DNA from: Clostridiales bacterium
Lineage (GTDB): Bacteria; Bacillota; Clostridia; Christensenellales; Aristaeellaceae
DNA: 64,000 nt
Assembly (NCBI GenBank): GCA_017569285.1
Contig: CP069419.1
Coordinates: 2,108,001 to 2,172,000, forward strand
Direction of reading: 5' to 3'
Part shown: positions 52,319 to 60,790 of the stretch, piece after piece
Layout: each line of letters opens with the position of its first letter
Numbering within the stretch: the stretch's first letter is position 1
Notes under the pieces: model-generated
What the model was told of the DNA's origin: nothing
Seen by the model: only the letters and a program-made list of their open reading frames with translations
Database searches by the model: none
Translations under genes and position numbers: made by a program

Positions 52319-54064
52319 ATGAAAATGCTGTGGAGACTGAGCCGTGAGGCTATTCGGTATAAAAAGCTCTATGTGATTGCAATTCTGTCCACACTGGGAC
52401 TGACTGCAGTGAATCTGGCGGCACCCAAGGCGCTTTCCGCTATGACAGGGATTGTGGAACGCGGTGTGGATGAAGCAGGCCTGCACCGGATTGTGATCCT
52501 GACTGCGGTACTGGTAGGGTTGTATTTGCTGCGGATCCTGTTCCGCTTCCTGAGCAATTATCTGGCCCATAAGGCAGCATGGTACCTGGTAGGGGATCTG
52601 CGTACCCGGACATATGACAAGCTGGAACGGATGCACCTGGGATATTTCCATGATAAGCAGACAGGTGACTTGATGAGCCGGGTGGTGAATGATACCCGGG
52701 ACTTTGAACTGCTGTATGCCCATATGATTCCGGAGACGATTACCAACCTGGTGACATTCCTGGGTGTACTTATTGTGCTGCTGACCATTAATGTGAAACT
52801 GGCACTGATTACCTGCGCGCCGATTCCGCTGATTCTCATTTCCGGGGTCATTTTCTCCAAGAAAGTGCGCCCGTATTTTCGCATTTCCCAGAAGAAGATG
52901 GGTGAACTGAACGGCAAACTGCAGGACAACCTTTCCGGGATTCATGAGATCCAGTCTTTCGGGCGGGAAGAGTATGAAACTGAAAAAGTGGATGAGAAGA
53001 ATTTCGAGCATATCCGCGCCATGCTGCAGGCACTGAAAAACAGCGCAATCTTCCATCCTTCGGTGGAGTTTATCTCTTCCCTGGGGACGATCCTGGTGGT
53101 TGGATTTGGCGGCTACCTGGCCTATCTGGATGGCCTGCGGGTAGAAGATATTGTAGCCTTCCTGTTGTATTTGGGCTTGTTCTACGGGCCGGTAACGGGC
53201 CTGGCGAATCTGCTGGAGAATATGCAGCAGTCCATGGCCGGGGCAGAGCGTGTACTGGCCATCCTGGATACTCCGTGTGAAATCCAGGATAAGGAGAATG
53301 CTGTTCCGCTGAAGGATGTCCGTGGAGGGATCTCCTTTGACCATGTGAGTTTTTCCTATGACAACAATATCCCGGTACTCAAAGACGTATCCTTTGACTG
53401 TACGCCCGGCAAGATGCTGGCACTGGTGGGACCAACGGGTGTTGGCAAGACGACGCTGACCCAATTGATTTCCCGGTTCTATGAGCCCACGGAAGGGCAT
53501 ATCCGGATTGACGGGCAGGACATCAGTGATGTGACGATGGAGAGCCTGCGGCGGTGTATATCCCCGGTGCTGCAGGATACATTCCTGTTCAATGGATCCA
53601 TTGCGGAAAATATCGGATATGCAGTGCCGGATGCCACCATGGAGGAAATCCAGGAAGCAGTGAAAGCGGCGAATATCCATGAGGATATCCTGGCGATGCC
53701 GGATGGGTATGAAACCCAGGTAGGAGAACGCGGACTCCGGCTGTCCGGCGGACAAAAACAGCGCGTGGCCATTGCACGCGCGATTCTGCGGAAGACTCCG
53801 ATTATTATCCTGGATGAAGCGACTGCCTCAGTGGACGTGGAAACAGAACAGCAGATCCAGAAAGCCATTGCCGGGATTGCGGGAACCAGGACGATTATTG
53901 CCATTGCACACCGGTTATCTACCATCCGGAATGCGGATAAGATCCTGGTGATTGAGGAAGGCAGGGTTACTGAAGAGGGGACCCATGCGGAATTGGTGGA
54001 ACTGGGCGGCAGCTATGCAAGGATGAACAAGATCCAGAGTGCTGCGACAGGTGGGATTGCGTGA
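52319..54064 (+). CDS. ABC exporter (multidrug/lipid type)
   Basis: 581 residues: six membrane segments (about 15-300), then an ATPase domain with Walker A GPTGVGKTT, Q-loop VLQDTFLFNGSI, canonical signature LSGGQKQR, Walker B IIILDEATASVD and H-loop AHRLS. It belongs to the homodimeric BmrA/MsbA-like exporters. GGGAGG ten bases before ATG 52319 sets the start. Alone in its transcription unit behind a MerR-type promoter, which suggests drug- or stress-induced efflux. All catalytic motifs are intact, unlike the exporter at 43370. Confidence 0.9.
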   Translation: MKMLWRLSREAIRYKKLYVIAILSTLGLTAVNLAAPKALSAMTGIVERGVDEAGLHRIVILTAVLVGLYLLRILFRFLSNYLAHKAAWYLVGDLRTRTYDKLERMHLGYFHDKQTGDLMSRVVNDTRDFELLYAHMIPETITNLVTFLGVLIVLLTINVKLALITCAPIPLILISGVIFSKKVRPYFRISQKKMGELNGKLQDNLSGIHEIQSFGREEYETEKVDEKNFEHIRAMLQALKNSAIFHPSVEFISSLGTILVVGFGGYLAYLDGLRVEDIVAFLLYLGLFYGPVTGLANLLENMQQSMAGAERVLAILDTPCEIQDKENAVPLKDVRGGISFDHVSFSYDNNIPVLKDVSFDCTPGKMLALVGPTGVGKTTLTQLISRFYEPTEGHIRIDGQDISDVTMESLRRCISPVLQDTFLFNGSIAENIGYAVPDATMEEIQEAVKAANIHEDILAMPDGYETQVGERGLRLSGGQKQRVAIARAILRKTPIIILDEATASVDVETEQQIQKAIAGIAGTRTIIAIAHRLSTIRNADKILVIEEGRVTEEGTHAELVELGGSYARMNKIQSAATGGIA

Positions 54065-54085
54065 GAGGATGACAGTAGTTTTTGA

Positions 54086-55435
54086 TTAGTCTATTTTTAC
54101 GGTAAAATCTTTTGACTTCGAGCCATACCACATATCCAGGGTTGCAATTCCCTTTTCCAAGGCTCTATTATATGAATCCTGACCTGATTGAGAGACATAA
54201 ACATTTGTCAGCCAAGATGTATATTTGAACATCTGACTCAATCCTTCAAAGCCTTCTCGGCTATTGCCGGTTTCATAATAGATTCCACGGCCTGCACCAT
54301 CCCATAGATCATTAGTAATAGAGTCAAAAGTCCATCCGGAAAGATCAATAATGCGCACATGTGTGCTTGAAAACATCTCTCCGGCTGCTTTCAAGTTACT
54401 GGTATCCCATCCGGAAAGATCCAGGGTACCAGTATTATCACCTACGAATGCATGACATTCATTGAGCCAGCCACCTGCATCAATGAGATTGGATGTATTC
54501 CAATTAGAGACATCTCCAATTGTTGTGAGTTCATAATTATCATCAAACATATTGCATATAGTCTTTAAGCTTGAAACATCCCAATTGGAAAGATCGAGGG
54601 ATCTTAGACTGCGATTGTCACAGAACATATGATTCATGGACTCGACCTTGGAGACGTTCCATCGGGAGACATCATAGTATGTCATTTGCGCGGACCCATA
54701 AAACATACACGTCATATCCCGGACATTTGAAACGTCCAGATCTCCAAGCCCGAGGATTTCTGTCAATTGGCCGTTGGCTGACCAACTGTCTCCAACCTGG
54801 AACATACATGTCATGTCTGTAACTCTGCTTGTATTCCAATTGGAAACATCTACAAACATCAAAGATGTGGCACTGGAAAACATATAGCTCATGTCTGTTA
54901 CATTGGAAGTATCCCAATTTCTCAAGGCTAAAGCATCCGGCAGACTTTTTGCACCGCAGAACAACCCGCTCATGTTTGTCACATTGGATGAATCCCAATT
55001 AGCAATGCCGGAAATATCGGTCAAGGCCTTAAAGTCAGAAAACATATACCCAGAATACGGATTCATGGCAATCGTATTGGCCGTTGTGTAAAAATATATA
55101 ATAGCGGCATCATTATCGTTATCGAAAAAGATATATACAGGATATTTGGAACCAGAGGAAGAAACAGTATTAGCATCAGACGGGATGAAACCATCCGGAA
55201 GCGAATCGGCCATGTGAATTGCCTTGATTTCAACTACTTCTTCTGTATGATCCGGGTCTGTATTTATTGCAAGGGATTTCATTTTATATTGTACCATTGG
55301 TCCGATATCCAACATGGCTTCGACAGAATCAGAATGATTTGCTGCACAGGCGAGAGGGATTGAGAGAAGAGCGCCAAAAATGAAGGTAAGGGCGAGAATC
55401 AAACCCATTGTCCTAATTCTTGATCTATGTGCCAT
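54086..55435 (-). CDS. secreted BspA-like (DUF285 repeat) surface protein
   Basis: 449 residues with a signal peptide (hydrophobic about 9-30, cleavage near ACA). About nine leucine-rich-like DUF285 repeats follow, each built on WDTSNVTDMSYMF. Such proteins are secreted or surface-attached and bind host or plant material or other bacteria; I see no sorting motif or C-terminal anchor here. The last 70 residues are not repeat-like. GGGAG precedes ATG 55435. It converges with the ABC exporter gene without a clear terminator in the 21-base gap. Confidence 0.82.
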   Translation of the reverse strand: MAHRSRIRTMGLILALTFIFGALLSIPLACAANHSDSVEAMLDIGPMVQYKMKSLAINTDPDHTEEVVEIKAIHMADSLPDGFIPSDANTVSSSGSKYPVYIFFDNDNDAAIIYFYTTANTIAMNPYSGYMFSDFKALTDISGIANWDSSNVTNMSGLFCGAKSLPDALALRNWDTSNVTDMSYMFSSATSLMFVDVSNWNTSRVTDMTCMFQVGDSWSANGQLTEILGLGDLDVSNVRDMTCMFYGSAQMTYYDVSRWNVSKVESMNHMFCDNRSLRSLDLSNWDVSSLKTICNMFDDNYELTTIGDVSNWNTSNLIDAGGWLNECHAFVGDNTGTLDLSGWDTSNLKAAGEMFSSTHVRIIDLSGWTFDSITNDLWDGAGRGIYYETGNSREGFEGLSQMFKYTSWLTNVYVSQSGQDSYNRALEKGIATLDMWYGSKSKDFTVKID

Positions 55436-55529
55436 ATTCTTCTTCTCCCTTCTTATTTTATCTGGCAGTTTATGAGTAGTTCGTTTCTTATTACATTATC
55501 ACAATCAGTACTTTTTCTCAATATGTAAG

Positions 55530-55560
55530 CACCCGGTAGGTTTTATACTCCTGCCGGGTG
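55530..55560. terminator. hairpin between minus-strand genes
   Basis: CACCCGGTAGG pairs with CCTGCCGGGTG with one mismatch. It sits just after the DUF4173-like gene on the minus strand. There is no T run, so termination strength is doubtful. Confidence 0.45.
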
Positions 55561-55589
55561 TACTATGAGAAAAGAAGTGAGCATTGTTC

Positions 55590-57167
55590 TTATGGCACTT
55601 GCAGATAGGACAGGTTCCAGTCATAGAGCTGGGGAGTCTTATACGGTACTGTTTCGTTGCGCTCTTTTGCGTTTCCACGGGTTTTCAGGAGATTCAGGGC
55701 TTTGGCTTTGGCGTTGAGGTTTTCGATCTTTTCAAAGGCGGGGTAGTAGTCCGGGCTCCAGTACTGGTCGGAGGCCAGGGATGAGATGCGTTCTGTCCAG
55801 TAGTCTTTGTCTTCTTTCATGGAGTTCCATGTTGTATTTCGGGTTTCTTCGTTGAAACGGGCGACCTGGTTTTCCGCTACGATGCGGTCAATGTTAGTGA
55901 AGTTCAGCCCGATCCAGGTGGTAAGAACGACTGCCGCCAGGAGGGGGCAGATTTTTGTCTGTGGCCGGATGGATTTGACTGCTGCGGCCAGCAGGGCCAG
56001 GAGGATAATTCCGATGCCCCACAGGGTCACAATGCGCAGGGTGGTCAGGCCATAGGCACTGATGTACAGGTGCATCCGGTAGAAGGCGGAGATATCGATG
56101 ATGATGGTGAGAGCAGCAACCAATGTACACAGGATGCGTACGGGTTTGTCTTCCCGGCAGAGAATCAGGGAGGGGAGAATCAGGCAGAGGGTCAGCAGGG
56201 CAACCAGTACCAGCTGGAAGAAGCCGCTGCGGGCATAAGCTGCGTATCCGCCGCTCATCTGGATGCTTTCTGTTCCGGCAAACAGGTAACGGACCTGGAC
56301 CCAGGCGAAGAGAGCGTAAACGAGGGCCAGGGCAGCCAGGACCATGCGGACGACTGTGGGATTCTGGGATCTGGCAGTTACCGGGCGGACTTCCATGGGA
56401 GCCTGGAGCAGGCTGGTCCGGTGAGAGAAGAGCAGCAATGCCAGCGGGAAGGCGAGGAACAGTTTGGCGATAAAGATACCGTCGATTTTCTGCAGTTCCC
56501 GGATGGCATGGTCCATCATGCCGGCGAACATCTCATCCGCACTGGAGAGAATGACCAGGGCCAGGATGGCGGCGCCGAGAGCGGCAAAGATACCGAAGAA
56601 GATATGCTCTGTATTGTTTTTTTTGCTTTCCCGGTTTTTCGGGGAAAGGGCACGGAATGGAATTGGCCAGCAGTGGAAAAGACTCATGAAATAGCGGCGG
56701 AAGCCTTCCCACAGCCCCTGGCCGGACAGGGGAGAGAATTCGTTGTGGCCGGTCAGGATAAAGAGCGCCTGGGCGCTGAGGAGCAGGAGCACCGGCAGGT
56801 TCAGCAGTTTCATGACAGTGTTGGCGTAGATTCCGTAGACTGCGCTGAGAAGCAGGGACAGGGCCAGCAGGAAGATGCCGGCTGGGCTGAGCTTGAGGGT
56901 GTTACGTACCTTGGCCAGGATGAGTGCGGCAGCAGTCAGTACCCAGTGGGAGACGGTCAGTCCGATGCCCATGCCGTGGTAGGCAACCGTACCGGAGAAG
57001 TCCGCATGGCCGAACCAGTACCAGAGGGAGGCCAGGAAGGCCAGTGCCAGGAGGATTGCGGCTTCCCAGGTAATGGGCTTCTTTCCGGTTTGGGTTGTTT
57101 CTTCCGGGATGGTTTCCTTTTCTGCTTCTGTGGGTTGTGAAAGGGATTGTTCATTGGCTTCAGTCAT
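55590..57167 (-). CDS. DUF4173/DUF4153-like multi-pass membrane protein
   Basis: 525 residues with about twelve membrane segments and a soluble C-terminal tail of about 90 residues (FNEETRNTTWNSMKEDKDYW, then YDWNLSYLQVP). The order of hydrophobic blocks and the DEMFAGMMDHA and YISAYGLTTLRI segments match DUF4173, a family of unknown function in Firmicutes. ATG 57167 is chosen because AAGGAGG lies eight bases upstream. Often such genes sit near DUF2975/XRE pairs, as here. Confidence 0.75.
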   Translation of the reverse strand: MTEANEQSLSQPTEAEKETIPEETTQTGKKPITWEAAILLALAFLASLWYWFGHADFSGTVAYHGMGIGLTVSHWVLTAAALILAKVRNTLKLSPAGIFLLALSLLLSAVYGIYANTVMKLLNLPVLLLLSAQALFILTGHNEFSPLSGQGLWEGFRRYFMSLFHCWPIPFRALSPKNRESKKNNTEHIFFGIFAALGAAILALVILSSADEMFAGMMDHAIRELQKIDGIFIAKLFLAFPLALLLFSHRTSLLQAPMEVRPVTARSQNPTVVRMVLAALALVYALFAWVQVRYLFAGTESIQMSGGYAAYARSGFFQLVLVALLTLCLILPSLILCREDKPVRILCTLVAALTIIIDISAFYRMHLYISAYGLTTLRIVTLWGIGIILLALLAAAVKSIRPQTKICPLLAAVVLTTWIGLNFTNIDRIVAENQVARFNEETRNTTWNSMKEDKDYWTERISSLASDQYWSPDYYPAFEKIENLNAKAKALNLLKTRGNAKERNETVPYKTPQLYDWNLSYLQVP

Positions 57168-57279
57168 GGGGGCGGCCTCCTTTTTGGCATCAGCAAACAC
57201 AGGGTATAGTGCAGGACTTGGGGGCTGGGACTATGGCTTGTTTTTTGATTGTGTCCTTTGGCTTGGTGTTTTCCGGTTG

Positions 57280-58017
57280 TCAGTCGTTTGCGGCTGGAGT
57301 TGTGTCTTCGCGAATGAAAGACCAGACGAGGGTTGTTCCGTCATTGCGTTTGTAGTTCCAGATGAGCAGATCTCCGGCCTGCTCCCATTCACGGGCGGGG
57401 AATATCTCGGTATCGGTATTGATGGTCAGCAGGATAAAACCGCTTTTGCGGACTTCTGCGGTTGGAACGGGGATGCTGTATTTCTCGGATAAACTTTCCG
57501 CCGTCATGATTGTGGACGGGGAGGAAGAATCGGAATCGGTTCGGAATTCCAGGTCTTTCATTACCCATGGACCGACGTTGGCCGGATCCACTTCGGATGT
57601 GCCTTCCCGGCCGGGAAGGCTGCTCCGGACATAGTGCATGGTGGTGCCGGGAGCATCTGCAACAGCGAGGTATATTTCGTCTCCTTCCAGGTGGCTGCCG
57701 TCTGGTAGGACATTGTCCGCAAGATGGTTGACGTCATAGACTTCAACCTGTGCAGCACCATCCAGGATCCAGAGGCCGTCCGTGGTGAATTCCATGGTCA
57801 TGGGTTTTCCGCTGGCCCGGAGGATATCTTCTGCAGAGAATACGGTTTCTCCGTTGAAGTATACCCCTTCCAGTTCCCATACACCGAGGACGGCTTCCAG
57901 GGGAACGGGGATGACGGATTCCGCTGCGGCACCGGTGAGAATAGTGAGGTAGAAAACGGATACGAGCAGGATAGCCAGGGCGGGCATACGGCCCCGGGAT
58001 GCGGCGGGATGTTTCAT
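57280..58017 (-). CDS. secreted protein of unknown function
   Basis: 245 residues with a signal peptide (hydrophobic about 13-31, cleavage near GAAA). The mature part starts VLGVWELEGVYFNGE and has TMEFTTDGLWILDG, a pattern common in lipocalin-like or META-like extracellular domains; a second half (about 150-240) appears related to the first. No catalytic motif is visible. AAGGAG precedes ATG 58017. Function not recognised. Confidence 0.65.
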   Translation of the reverse strand: MKHPAASRGRMPALAILLVSVFYLTILTGAAAESVIPVPLEAVLGVWELEGVYFNGETVFSAEDILRASGKPMTMEFTTDGLWILDGAAQVEVYDVNHLADNVLPDGSHLEGDEIYLAVADAPGTTMHYVRSSLPGREGTSEVDPANVGPWVMKDLEFRTDSDSSSPSTIMTAESLSEKYSIPVPTAEVRKSGFILLTINTDTEIFPAREWEQAGDLLIWNYKRNDGTTLVWSFIREDTTPAAND

Positions 58018-58099
58018 TGTCGTGGACTCCTTATTGCTTATGTTTGAGGATGGTTTGAATATCTATCTGTTATTGTTTATGCGGTTGGAATAATAACAC

Positions 58100-58318
58100 T
58101 CAGCTGCCTGTTTTCCGGTATTCCAGAAGGTCGCCGGGCTGGCAGTCCAGGGCCTTGCAGAGGGCGGCCAGGGTGGAGATTTTGACGGCTTTGGCCTTGC
58201 CGGTTTTCAGGATGGACATGTTGGCCAGGGTAATGCCGACTTTGTCAGCCAGTTCGGTGACGCTCATTTTGCGTTTGGCCAGCATGACGTCAATGTTGAA
58301 GATGATTTCGCCTTCCAT
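58100..58318 (-). CDS. small XRE (YozG-like) transcriptional regulator
   Basis: 72 residues, nearly all a helix-turn-helix: MSVTELADKVGITLANMSIL then KISTLAALCKALDCQPGDLL. This is the YozG type that is usually encoded beside a DUF2975 membrane protein, as here with a 12-base gap and AAGGAGG overlapping the upstream stop. A palindrome at the operon promoter is a likely autoregulatory site. Confidence 0.88.
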   Translation of the reverse strand: MEGEIIFNIDVMLAKRKMSVTELADKVGITLANMSILKTGKAKAVKISTLAALCKALDCQPGDLLEYRKTGS

Positions 58319-58330
58319 GTTCTTCCCTCC

Positions 58331-58810
58331 TTACACCGTAAGGTCGCTCTGCTCCTGCAGGTCGGCTGCCTTGCGGACCAGGTGGGACAGGCAGGCTGCG
58401 GCGATGGCAATAGCGATGCCGATCACGCAGATGAGCAGGGAAACCAGCAGGATGCCGGGGTGGTTCATGCTGAGGAAGAAGAATACCGCGTTCCCCAGGA
58501 AGAAGAACAGGATATCGCCGGCAATCAGCCAGGCAATGTACTGCAGGAGGTTGGCGTTATCCGCCGAGAAGGAACGGTCCTCCCCGATGTTGGTGGCAAT
58601 CTTCCAGGCCAATACGAGGATAGTGTAGCAGGGGATGGCGGTGATCCACAGGAAGATCAGCCAGGGCCAGTGCCAGGAAGCGAATTCGGGGTACTGGGTG
58701 TGCATGGCATCTCCGAAATTGGGCAGGATGCCGAAGTAAATAATCAGTCCGCAGATGCCGACTCCGATGATAATGGCCTTCAGCCAGAGAGAAAGCTTTT
58801 TCTGGTTCAT
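58331..58810 (-). CDS. DUF2975 membrane protein
   Basis: 159 residues with four membrane segments (about 10-28, 46-68, 90-112, 118-142). IGEDRSFSADNANLLQYIAWLIAGD is the conserved cytoplasmic loop of DUF2975. Function unknown; it is nearly always paired with a small XRE regulator, perhaps as a membrane sensor that controls it. GGGAGGT precedes ATG 58810. Confidence 0.85.
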   Translation of the reverse strand: MNQKKLSLWLKAIIIGVGICGLIIYFGILPNFGDAMHTQYPEFASWHWPWLIFLWITAIPCYTILVLAWKIATNIGEDRSFSADNANLLQYIAWLIAGDILFFFLGNAVFFFLSMNHPGILLVSLLICVIGIAIAIAAACLSHLVRKAADLQEQSDLTV

Positions 58811-58842
58811 GGATGATACCTCCCAGGTTCGTTTTCGGGGAT

Positions 58843-58884
58843 ATCATACAACGGAATTTTGCGAAAGTCAATAATAAATTATTG
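58843..58884 (-). promoter_or_regulatory. promoter and palindromic operator of the DUF2975/XRE operon
   Basis: Minus-strand TTGACT (58871-58866), 17 bases, TATGAT (58848-58843). CAATAAT and ATTATTG (58869-58884, AA centre) form a perfect dyad that overlaps the -35 box, a natural binding place for the operon's own XRE regulator. Confidence 0.65.
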
Positions 58885-58952
58885 TAAAACGATAAAAAAT
58901 TTTCGAAAGACGGGATGAAATAAAGAATGGAGCCCGAACTTCGGGCCCCATG

Positions 58953-59119
58953 GCTTAATTGCAAGCTTAATTGCAATTCGAGAAGCATTTTTGTAAAGCG
59001 AGGTGCATGTTTGTAATCCGAGAAGTAGTTTTTTGTAAACGAAACGCCAGTTTTGTACACGAGAATCCGGATTTGTACACGAGATGCCAGTTTTGTAAAC
59101 GAAACGCAGCCTTTTCAAA
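58953..59119. repeat. tandem repeat region: two 12-base units then seven units of 20 bases
   Basis: GCTTAATTGCAA occurs twice in tandem (58953-58976). Then units start at 58979, 58999, 59019, 59040, 59060, 59080 and 59100, so the period is 20 bases (once 21). Each begins CGAGA or CGAAA and ends TTTGTAAA or TTTGTACA; the middle six to eight bases vary. Read on the minus strand the frame stays open, but the peptide is not protein-like. There are no spacers, so it is not a CRISPR array. The flank also holds a hairpin (GCCCGA/TCGGGC, about 58932-58947). The rest of 58885-59182 holds nothing else I recognise. Confidence 0.8.
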
Positions 59120-59182
59120 AGGGTTTTTGTCGTGTATGATGTAAAAGACGGCACAACAAAGAGGAGGTTAACTCTCTCTCGA

Positions 59183-60771
59183 CTGAATTGTAATCGGAGA
59201 ATCAACCCCTGAACATTCAGTTGAAAATGTTGGCGGCTCAGTCGAATTACATTACTTTTTCAGGAGAGCAGGTTTAAGCAGGATCTGATCAGCTGGCACT
59301 GATTCATATCCCAAAATGTAAAGGACTTCCTCTCCGAAGTGAAAGCTGAACGTTTCGTAAGGACTGCGATTGTTCAGCTTTTTCCTTTTGTAAGAATTAA
59401 TGTGGTTCATCATCCGGATGATATCTTCCTGAGTCAAAGAGTCAAAGCTTGATCCTTTAGGCAATACCCGGCGAATCAATTCATGGTTGACTTCAATGGC
59501 TCCTTTCTGGTGCGGAGAGCCGGCATCGCAGTAGAAGACATGCGTTCGATGAATGCTGTATTCGTCAGTGGTATGTTCCCGATCCTCGATCTTTTTCGGG
59601 TTGGAGAATTCACTTCCGTTGTTGGTCAGGATCACCGGGAATAAACGACTGAAAACTTTCGGTCCGAGCTGTATATCCAGAGTGTTGAAGATATCAATCA
59701 CTGACTGGGAAGTATTGGCATCTCTGAGGAAAGCCAACATGAAGCTGGACTGTACAAAGTGAATGGTCAGCAGACATTTTCCACCAACAGAGCCAATGAC
59801 AGAATCCATCTGGACAACCGCAGTATCCGGATTTTTCCCAATGAAAGCCTCAAAATCGTTGTAAGTGCGCCCAATGCGGCATGCTTTATCCACTTTGAAC
59901 TCCGGCTTATGCCGGCGAACCCTGAACCTTACCTTGCGGGGAAGGTCGATGTTGCGGACATCCAGAAGGCAGTCGTCAATATAGTTGTAGATCGTCTTTT
60001 CGCTGCACATGAGTTCATCCCGGTGGGTAATGTAAATCTCATGGATAGAGTGTCCCTGCTTTACCAATGGAGAGATAATCCGATTCAGTCTGGCAATTTC
60101 TTTCTCATTGATTGAAAGGCCGCTGCGCGAGTGTGAAATAGTCTGATGTGCTTTCAGGTGGGCTTTTTCCGCATCGTAGAACGTTTTCAGCAGAGTGCAT
60201 TTGCCGATGGAAGGACATGCGTTACAAACATATGGGGCGTGCATCCGGGCAGTGCAGATTTCCTCTATGAAATTGAGGCAATGTTCATTGCAACGGCAGT
60301 TCCTGCAATGCAGAACCTGGGAGTGCTTCCGGGAACATTCTTTCCCACACAGTGAAGGGGCCTGTATCATGCAGCTCATCCGATTCTTGCAGGCATTGAA
60401 TGAGAAACCGGATTTCCCAGTAGCGATTTCTACTGAGTATTTTCGAACTTCACGGGAAATTGTAGATGGATCCTTTTGCAGCATGGCAGCGATTTTCTTA
60501 AAGGAAAGACCTTCCTTTAAGTGCTTCTGCAGCAAAAGGCGCTCTTCGTAAGTGAAGAAACCTGACATTTCGTCCTCCGTTTCTGCCGCCAACAGGATGA
60601 GAATAGCAGAATTGGAAACACATGCCAAACAAAAGGTGTCCCTTATTATTCAAGTGGGGAAGAAGAGATATGTATTGTACTCCGAGATGCAGCCACCTGC
60701 GGAGTACTCAAAATCCATTGTTTAATTCCGAATTGTTACCGTTTAGTGTTGCATTTTATTTTTCAATTCAG
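59183..60771. mobile_element. IS30-family insertion sequence (ends approximate)
   Basis: A minus-strand IS30-type transposase gene is flanked by CTGAATTG (59183-59190) and its reverse complement CAATTCAG (60764-60771), with weak similarity extending a few more bases. Alternative left ends around 59221 (TTGAAAA) are possible. The left flank can fold (CGACTGA/TCAGTCG), and the right flank has a strong hairpin GTACTCC/GGAGTAC (60676-60706). No target duplication can be proven by eye. Confidence 0.5.
59252..60568 (-). CDS. IS30-family transposase, probably catalytically inactive
   Basis: 438 residues. The N-terminal helix-turn-helix (FTYEERLLLQKHLKEGLSFK, then STISREVRKYS) is followed by a cysteine-rich zinc-like segment (HCRNCRCNEHC, CNACPSIGKC) and the DDE integrase core: VVQMDSVIGS supplies the first Asp, GAIEVNHELIRRVLPKG the Glu. 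The second Asp, normally in TDNGSEF, is Asn here (ILTNNGSEFS; codons AAC AAC). The frame is otherwise intact. GGAGG five bases before ATG 60568 favours this start over one 20 codons earlier. Confidence 0.88.
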   Translation of the reverse strand: MSGFFTYEERLLLQKHLKEGLSFKKIAAMLQKDPSTISREVRKYSVEIATGKSGFSFNACKNRMSCMIQAPSLCGKECSRKHSQVLHCRNCRCNEHCLNFIEEICTARMHAPYVCNACPSIGKCTLLKTFYDAEKAHLKAHQTISHSRSGLSINEKEIARLNRIISPLVKQGHSIHEIYITHRDELMCSEKTIYNYIDDCLLDVRNIDLPRKVRFRVRRHKPEFKVDKACRIGRTYNDFEAFIGKNPDTAVVQMDSVIGSVGGKCLLTIHFVQSSFMLAFLRDANTSQSVIDIFNTLDIQLGPKVFSRLFPVILTNNGSEFSNPKKIEDREHTTDEYSIHRTHVFYCDAGSPHQKGAIEVNHELIRRVLPKGSSFDSLTQEDIIRMMNHINSYKRKKLNNRSPYETFSFHFGEEVLYILGYESVPADQILLKPALLKK

Positions 60772-60790
60772 ATGCGTGAATTGAGGATGA

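Noticed and set aside
58979-59119. CRISPR array
   Set aside because: Units of 20 bases are directly adjacent, there are no spacers of constant length, and no cas genes are present.
58557-59205. Overlapping minus-strand frames across the tandem repeat array
   Set aside because: They run through the 20-base repeats and into the DUF2975 gene in a wrong frame; the open frame is caused by the repeat, and there is no ribosome binding site.
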